A stretch of DNA of 10,321 bases from an uncultured Opitutaceae bacterium (GTDB lineage: Bacteria > Verrucomicrobiota > Verrucomicrobiae > Opitutales > Opitutaceae): the NCBI GenBank assembly GCA_946482625.1, contig CAMLSH010000089.1:1-10321 (forward strand), in the 5' to 3' direction. Under the pieces are notes generated by a model. That model was not told the origin of the DNA and made no database searches. It was given only the letters and a program-made list of their open reading frames with translations. Shown here piece by piece: positions 6,648-10,321 of this stretch. Position 1 is the stretch's first letter. Each line of letters begins with the position of its first letter. A program made the translations under genes and the position numbers.

Positions 6648-6691
6648 CGGTGCGCTGGCGCGTTTAGCCGGAAAGCGGGCTTGAGGGAATG

Positions 6692-6709
6692 CGCGACGGG
6701 GGCGTCGCG
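6692..6709 (+). terminator. Perfect GC hairpin downstream of the AraC gene
   Basis: CGCGACG (6692-6698) and CGTCGCG (6703-6709) pair perfectly around GGGG. It lies 53 nt after the AraC stop and before the next gene. No T-tract follows, so termination is a positional guess; it may be another interspersed palindrome. Confidence 0.35.
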
Positions 6710-6788
6710 GCTCCAACGGATGAGGTGATGCGCCAGGTGGGAGCTTTTGGGTGGAGGTGGGGTCTGAGCGGGTGCTAATCTTTCTTTG

Positions 6789-7142
6789 ATGAAAACCAAA
6801 CTGATTGTCGGTTCATTGCTGTTGGTGTCCGCCGTCACCGGCGTTTTTGCCCAGAATCGTGCGAACGGGTCCGTGGTCGGTAGCGACCAGACGATTATCG
6901 TGGAGTCGGAAAACAAGGTGCTGGCTCGCGCGTATGTGCAGGCTTTCGGGTCGCTGGTGCGGCCGCCGTTCACGCTCACGATGCAGCGGGAAAATGTTTC
7001 CTATGTGATCGAAGATGTACGCGGGCTGAAGGACGCGGGCGGCCTTTTGATCGTCGAGGTCGGGCGTGGGTTTAATTACGTCGTGAATCCGAAGGACGTC
7101 GTGGCGATTTCCGATGGGCCGGCGGTGCGCGGGGATCGGTGA
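6789..7142 (+). CDS. Small exported protein of unknown function
   Basis: I do not recognise a family. The 117-residue product starts MKTKLIVGSLLLVSAVTGVFA, a textbook signal peptide with two Lys, a hydrophobic core and a VFA site, so cleavage after Ala21 is likely. The mature part of about 96 residues has no Cys and no lipobox. It reads as alternating strands and short helices (QTIIVESENKVLARAYVQAF, SYVIEDVRGLKDAGGLLIVE, FNYVVNPKDVVAISDG), suggesting a compact periplasmic domain. ATG 6789 is preferred over the TTG immediately before it. No Shine-Dalgarno is visible (CTAATCTTTCTTTG precedes). It lies 252 nt upstream of gspG on the same strand; a link to secretion is possible only by position. 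Confidence 0.65.
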   Translation: MKTKLIVGSLLLVSAVTGVFAQNRANGSVVGSDQTIIVESENKVLARAYVQAFGSLVRPPFTLTMQRENVSYVIEDVRGLKDAGGLLIVEVGRGFNYVVNPKDVVAISDGPAVRGDR

Positions 7143-7178
7143 GCGGCGAGGTGCGCGGAGGCCTGCGGAGTACGGAAT

Positions 7179-7202
7179 CCACGCTTTAACAAGCGCGGCT
7201 AC
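7179..7202 (+). repeat. 24-nt hairpin repeat, copy 2
   Basis: It matches 2111-2134 at 21 of 24 positions. The stem CGCTT/AAGCG with loop TAAC replaces CGCTC/GAGCG with loop TAAG, so one pair changed on both sides. It lies 36 nt after the stop of the small exported protein. Confidence 0.65.
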
Positions 7203-7251
7203 GTTGGAATTGCGCGGCGACGTTCGGAGATGGACGGCGATGTCGGCGCTG

Positions 7252-7276
7252 GCGGGACGCGGCAGAGGTGTCCCGC
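7252..7276 (+). promoter_or_regulatory. GC hairpin in the gspG leader
   Basis: GCGGGAC (7252-7258) and GTCCCGC (7270-7276) pair over 7 bp around an 11-nt loop, 119 nt upstream of the gspG start. It could be part of a leader RNA or the terminator of the preceding gene; there is no T-tract. I could not match the leader to a known riboswitch consensus. Confidence 0.3.
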
Positions 7277-7394
7277 GAGCATGGGCCCGACGGGGAGTAA
7301 CTTTGGTGAAACCTCCGTTAGGGAGTGCCGTCATTGGATTGTGCCGTCCGCGTACTCGACAAACCCTGAGCGGCGGCGTTTATCTTTTACCACC

Positions 7395-7874
7395 ATGACC
7401 CCTCGTTTCAGCGCTTCTTTCCGTCGCGGCGTGCAGCAGTCCCGTCGCGCGTTCACCCTCCTCGAAATCCTCGTCGTTTTGGCGATCCTCGGTCTGCTGG
7501 CGACGCTGGCGATCACGAATCTGGATACCGTCATGGGCACGGCCAACGATAAGACGGCGGATTTGTTCGTTAAACAGACACTGAAAGTGCCTCTCAAAAC
7601 CTACAGCATGTCCATGGGCTCGTATCCCTCGACGGCAGAAGGCTTACAGGCGTTGATCACGCCGCCGGCGGGCAAGGCGGGCCAGTGGAAAGGACCTTAT
7701 TTGGAAGTGGATGGCGTGATGCCGCTCGATCCGTGGAAAGAGCCTTATCAGTACCGTTTCCCGGGCGTGAAAAACAAAAACAGTTACGATCTTTGGTCGA
7801 AAGGTCCGGACAAGCAGGACGGCACGGCGGACGACATCGGCAATTGGGCTACTTCGTCCGAGGCCGCTAAATAA
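7395..7874 (+). CDS. gspG: Type II secretion major pseudopilin GspG
   Basis: This is the major subunit of the periplasmic pseudopilus that drives substrates through the outer-membrane secretin. The 159-residue prepilin has a 19-residue basic leader and the class III signal RRA|FTLLEILVVLAILGLLATLAI, with Glu at mature position +5 and a hydrophobic helix. The body carries the GspG signature YPSTAEGLQALITPP (77-91), WKGPYL (98-103), LDPWKEPYQYRFPG (111-124) and YDLWSKGPDKQDG-TADDIGNW (131-151). Its Asp-rich loop fits the calcium site of the family. Position -1 is Ala where Gly is usual. ATG 7395 is chosen for leader length; an in-frame extension back to 7230 crosses the hairpin and is not protein-like. 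No Shine-Dalgarno is seen. It is first of the G-H-I-J-K operon. Confidence 0.93.
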   Translation: MTPRFSASFRRGVQQSRRAFTLLEILVVLAILGLLATLAITNLDTVMGTANDKTADLFVKQTLKVPLKTYSMSMGSYPSTAEGLQALITPPAGKAGQWKGPYLEVDGVMPLDPWKEPYQYRFPGVKNKNSYDLWSKGPDKQDGTADDIGNWATSSEAAK

Positions 7875-7907
7875 CGAGCGGTTTTCGGGGCGGGAGCTCC
7901 GGTTCGC

Positions 7908-8441
7908 GTGAACGCTGCATCGATCCTTTTTCGCGGGCGCCGGGCTGGCTTCACGCTGCTGGAAATCCTGCTCGTGCTCGCGCTGCTCGGCTTGCTGGCG
8001 GGCTTGTTTATCTCGGCGGCGGGCGGGCTGACGACGGGCAAGGCGCAGACGGCGGAGGATGTTTTCTGGCAGGCGGTCGGCGAGGCGCGGAAGCAGGCGC
8101 TGCTCGCGGGGCGGAACGTGCAAATGACGTTTGCGCTGGGAAAAAAAGACGAAACGGCGGCGCTCGTACTCACGCTCGATGGAGCGGAGCAGCGTGTGCC
8201 GTTTGACGCGATCGACGAGGTGAAGGTGGAGTTTCTTTCGCTGCAAAAAACCCGCTCCGCGATCCTCGTCGGCGGTGAACTCGTGGAGACGCAGACGATG
8301 CCGGCGGTGACATTTTATGGCGACGGCACCTGCACGCCGTTCCGGGTGCAGCTCCGGACCGGCGGGGGCAATACGCGCAGCCTCGCGATCGATCCGTGGA
8401 CCTGCGCGCAGGTACTGCCGAAAACGGAGGGCGGGACATGA
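7908..8441 (+). CDS. gspH: Type II secretion minor pseudopilin GspH
   Basis: This is a minor pseudopilin of the type II secretion pseudopilus. The product is 177 residues from GTG 7908. Its leader is 14 residues and cleavage is RRAG|FTLLEILLVLALLGLLAG with Glu +5. The C-terminal part (DVFWQAVGEARKQALLAGRN, VTFYGDGTCTPFRVQL, SLAIDPWTCAQV) matches the beta-rich GspH/FimT body, including the helix that follows the spine. A GGGAG at 7892-7896 is 11 nt before the GTG. It lies 33 nt after gspG and overlaps gspI by 4 nt. H is assigned by order and by the FimT-like ending; similarity among minor pseudopilins leaves slight doubt. Confidence 0.82.
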   Translation: MNAASILFRGRRAGFTLLEILLVLALLGLLAGLFISAAGGLTTGKAQTAEDVFWQAVGEARKQALLAGRNVQMTFALGKKDETAALVLTLDGAEQRVPFDAIDEVKVEFLSLQKTRSAILVGGELVETQTMPAVTFYGDGTCTPFRVQLRTGGGNTRSLAIDPWTCAQVLPKTEGGT

Positions 8442-8920
8442 CGGCGTTGCGCGCAGGCGTTCGGGGCAGAGGCGGGTTCTCACTGGTCGAGGTGCTGGTG
8501 GCGCTGGCGATTTTTGTGCTGATGGCGGTGGTGCTGGGGGCCACGTATATCAATATTTTGAATGCGTACGAAATCGCGGCGCGTTCCGTGATGCGTGATG
8601 ACGACGTGCGGTTCGCGCGGGTGGCGTTGCTCGCCGAGGCGGAGCGCGATCTGGCGGAGCAGGGCGCGGAGTTTGACGGCGGTAATGGGCGCCGTGTGAA
8701 GTGGCGGGCGATCATCGATCCGACGGCGACGGCCGATCTTTTTCAGGTGACGTTTATCTGCGAGATTTCCGGTCCCGATATCCCGAAGGGTGAGACGGTG
8801 GAGGAAGTTTTCCGGCTGCTGAGGCCCACGTGGTCGGAGCCGGCGGATCGCGACAAGCTGCGCGCGGACGCGAAACTGCGCATCGAGAAAATCCAGCAGG
8901 GGCTGGCGAACAACCGGTGA
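8438..8920 (+). CDS. gspI: Type II secretion minor pseudopilin GspI
   Basis: This is a minor pseudopilin, expected to form the pseudopilus tip with GspJ and GspK. The 160-residue product has a 13-residue leader and cleavage GRGG|FSLVEVLVALAIFVLMAVV, the FSLVEVLVALAIF string being characteristic of GspI/PilV-type proteins, with Glu +5. The start ATG overlaps the gspH stop (ATGA) and is preceded by GGAGG at 8426-8430, seven nt away, the clearest Shine-Dalgarno in the operon. The frame could be extended to 8396, inside gspH, which is rejected. The body (EAERDLAEQGAEFDGGNGRR, VKWRAIIDPTATADLFQVTF) fits the small beta domain of the family, though it is longer than the ~125 aa of classical GspI. 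Confidence 0.82.
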   Translation: MTALRAGVRGRGGFSLVEVLVALAIFVLMAVVLGATYINILNAYEIAARSVMRDDDVRFARVALLAEAERDLAEQGAEFDGGNGRRVKWRAIIDPTATADLFQVTFICEISGPDIPKGETVEEVFRLLRPTWSEPADRDKLRADAKLRIEKIQQGLANNR

Positions 8921-9630
8921 TGAAGACGTGCGACCATGATTTTGAGCCGAAGGAAGAACGGCTCACTGCGCGCTCGCCGCTACGACGGGGGGCGCGGCGC
9001 GCGTTTACGTTGCTGGAGATTTTGGTTTCGCTTGCGATCGTCGCGCTGGTGCTGGTGGCGATGAACACGTTTGTGTTTTCCATGGGCGAACTGTGGGGGC
9101 GCAACACGGACCTGCGTTTGTTCGAGCTGCATGTCCGCAACGTGACGCGCTTCCTCGAACGCGAGCTGAGCACGGCCGCGCTGCCACCGTTTGCGAGCGT
9201 GACGGAGCAGGGGATTTCGGTGCAGGAGATTCGCCCGCAAACCGGCATGACGGATAATTTTCTGAGCTTCGAGCTGCCGGAGGGCAGCCGGCTTTTGACG
9301 TGGCCGGAACGCCCGCTGCCGGACGTGGTTTGCGCGTTGGCGGTGCGCGACCGCGAGGGACTTTATCTGCTGTGGCATTCGCGGCTGGAGAAAAATTTCA
9401 AGGAGGACGCGCCGCGCGAGACGGTGATCACGCCGCTCGTGACGGAGATGAGTTACGACTACTACGACGCGGATTTTAAGAACTGGAAGAACGAGCGTGC
9501 GCTGCGAAAAAACGCCTCGGGGCAAATGGTGGTTCCGCAGCGTATCCGGCTCAAATTTACGTATAGCGGCCGCACGATCGATTCGGTGATCGGGCTGCCC
9601 ACGGTTGGACAGGGGATGCCGATGTTGTGA
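8920..9630 (+). CDS. gspJ: Type II secretion minor pseudopilin GspJ
   Basis: This is a minor pseudopilin, partner of GspI and GspK at the pseudopilus tip. The product is 236 residues. Its 28-residue leader is longer than usual, with cleavage GARRA|FTLLEILVSLAIVALVLVAMN and Glu +5; position -1 is Ala. The helix is followed by ELHVRNVTRFLERELSTAAL, like the GspJ alpha spine. Its length and its PFASVTEQGISVQ and MSYDYYDADFKNWKNERAL segments fit GspJ (about 200 aa). The start ATG shares its A with the gspI stop (TGATG), indicating coupled translation, and its own stop overlaps gspK in the same way. Confidence 0.82.
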   Translation: MKTCDHDFEPKEERLTARSPLRRGARRAFTLLEILVSLAIVALVLVAMNTFVFSMGELWGRNTDLRLFELHVRNVTRFLERELSTAALPPFASVTEQGISVQEIRPQTGMTDNFLSFELPEGSRLLTWPERPLPDVVCALAVRDREGLYLLWHSRLEKNFKEDAPRETVITPLVTEMSYDYYDADFKNWKNERALRKNASGQMVVPQRIRLKFTYSGRTIDSVIGLPTVGQGMPML

Positions 9631-10321
9631 TGAAGAACGCACGGCATTTTTTTTGTGGAGTGATCGCTGACGGCGGTGTGTCAGGCGCCGGGCGTACCCA
9701 TGGCCAAGGGGATTTGTCGTTTGACGATATGCTCAGACGAACAACGCGCTCGGAGTGCGCGTTCCACCCTCGAAAGGGATCGGTGCTCGTGATCGTGCTG
9801 GTGACAATGATGTTCGCGGTGGCGGCGCTGACGCTGTTTCTGGAGAAGGCGAGCACCGACCTGATCGCGGAATCGCGGGTGATCACGGATGCGCGGTTGC
9901 GGACCGAGGCGTACTCGGCGCTGGAGACGACGGTGGCGGTGCTGGAGGATTTTCGCTCGGTGCTGGGCAATCTTCGCAGTCCGGCGGAAGGCTGGGGGGA
10001 GCCGCTCGAGTTTGCCGGTTACGAGCCCGGCGCGGGGCGCGAAGTGTCGGTGAGTTTCGAGGACGAGAGCGGGAAGATTTCCCTGCCGACGGTCGATGCG
10101 CAGACGTTGGTCAACGTATTCAAGTCTTGGGAACTGTCGCAGCCGGACGCCGAGAAGCTGGCGGATGCGCTGCTTGGGTGGATGAAGAAAGAGCACGCGC
10201 CGTCGTCGGTGGCGGCGCCGCGACCAGAGGATTATGAGCGTGGAGATATTCCTTTTCAGCCGCCGGGCCGTTCGCTGCGTTCGTTCTCGGAACTCGCGAC
10301 CATCGATTACGCGCGCGAGGT
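9630..10321 (+). CDS. gspK: Type II secretion pseudopilin GspK, 3' end outside the window
   Basis: This is the large tip pseudopilin. It is open to the window end (230 codons plus 2 nt). Its signal is RKG|SVLVIVLVTMMFAVAALTLF (cleavage after residue 50). The fifth mature residue is Ile instead of Glu, as expected for GspK, which lacks the Glu found in the other pseudopilins. The spine is followed by SRVITDARLRTEAYSALETT, then FEDESGKISLPTVD (143-156, like the family's DESGKINLN segment), KLADALLGWM (176-185) and SLRSFSELATIDYA. ATG 9630 overlaps the gspJ stop as TGATG, but it gives a 50-residue leader. In-frame ATG 9729 would give a normal 17-residue leader (MLRRTTRSECAFHPRKG) without translational coupling. 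The long leader contains an 8-T run and a palindrome. Confidence 0.85.
   Translation, partial: MKNARHFFCGVIADGGVSGAGRTHGQGDLSFDDMLRRTTRSECAFHPRKGSVLVIVLVTMMFAVAALTLFLEKASTDLIAESRVITDARLRTEAYSALETTVAVLEDFRSVLGNLRSPAEGWGEPLEFAGYEPGAGREVSVSFEDESGKISLPTVDAQTLVNVFKSWELSQPDAEKLADALLGWMKKEHAPSSVAAPRPEDYERGDIPFQPPGRSLRSFSELATIDYARE
9743..9763 (+). repeat. GC palindrome inside the GspK leader coding sequence
   Basis: AACGCGC (9743-9749) and GCGCGTT (9757-9763) pair perfectly around TCGGAGT. The following TTCCACC resembles CTCCACC in the repeat-rich spacer at about 2175. It encodes part of the GspK leader (TTRSECAF), upstream of the processed pilin, where extra sequence would be tolerated. Confidence 0.5.

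Noticed and set aside
7252..7345. gspG leader as a cyclic-di-GMP (GEMM) riboswitch
   Set aside because: Some GGGACGC-like and CCTCCG-like pieces are present, but the conserved core and order of the GEMM consensus do not line up, so no call is made.
9647..9654. The T8 run as a frameshift that breaks gspK
   Set aside because: The frame from ATG 9630 stays open through the pilin signal and the GspK body to the window end, so no lesion is needed.

Overview
The window looks like chromosomal DNA from a Verrucomicrobiota bacterium, most likely near Opitutaceae. This is inferred from high GC, a sigma factor with a long Ala/Gly-rich membrane-type extension, deoxyhexose catabolism genes with an AraC regulator, a type II secretion pseudopilin cluster, and intergenic regions full of short hairpin-forming repeats. 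No rRNA or tRNA gene and no phage, transposase or CRISPR gene is visible.

Layout. (1) 1-349: gene-free leader with two perfect hairpins and a structured repeat. (2) 350-2041 (+): ECF-type sigma-70 factor whose region 2/region 4 core is fused to a hydrophobic stretch, a coiled coil and a C-terminal domain with repeated LTxxQ-like motifs. (3) 2205-3002 (-): class II aldolase of the fuculose/rhamnulose-1-phosphate aldolase type. (4) 3003-3564: gene-free, with four copies of a 28-29 nt repeat. (5) 3565-5196 (-): L-fucose-isomerase-like sugar isomerase. (6) 5197-5472: divergent spacer holding the second copy of the structured repeat. (7) 5473-6639 (+): AraC-family regulator. (8) 6789-7142 (+): small exported protein of unknown function. 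(9) 7395-10321 (+): pseudopilin operon gspG-gspH-gspI-gspJ-gspK. H/I overlap as ATGA and I/J and J/K as TGATG. gspK runs off the window end.

How the genes work together. The isomerase and aldolase are the first and last steps of the isomerase-kinase-aldolase route for L-fucose or L-rhamnose, which yields dihydroxyacetone phosphate and lactaldehyde. The kinase is not in the window. The divergent AraC protein is the likely local activator. The pseudopilins form the short periplasmic pseudopilus of a type II secretion system: G is the major subunit and H, I, J and K the minor or tip subunits. The secretin, ATPase and inner-membrane platform genes are not in view. The sigma factor has no anti-sigma gene beside it, and its C-terminal extension may take that role.

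The most unusual material is (a) the membrane-type extended sigma factor, (b) two families of interspersed hairpin repeats whose stems differ between copies yet stay paired, and (c) repeats that touch the ends of reading frames (AraC stop, aldolase stop, GspK leader).
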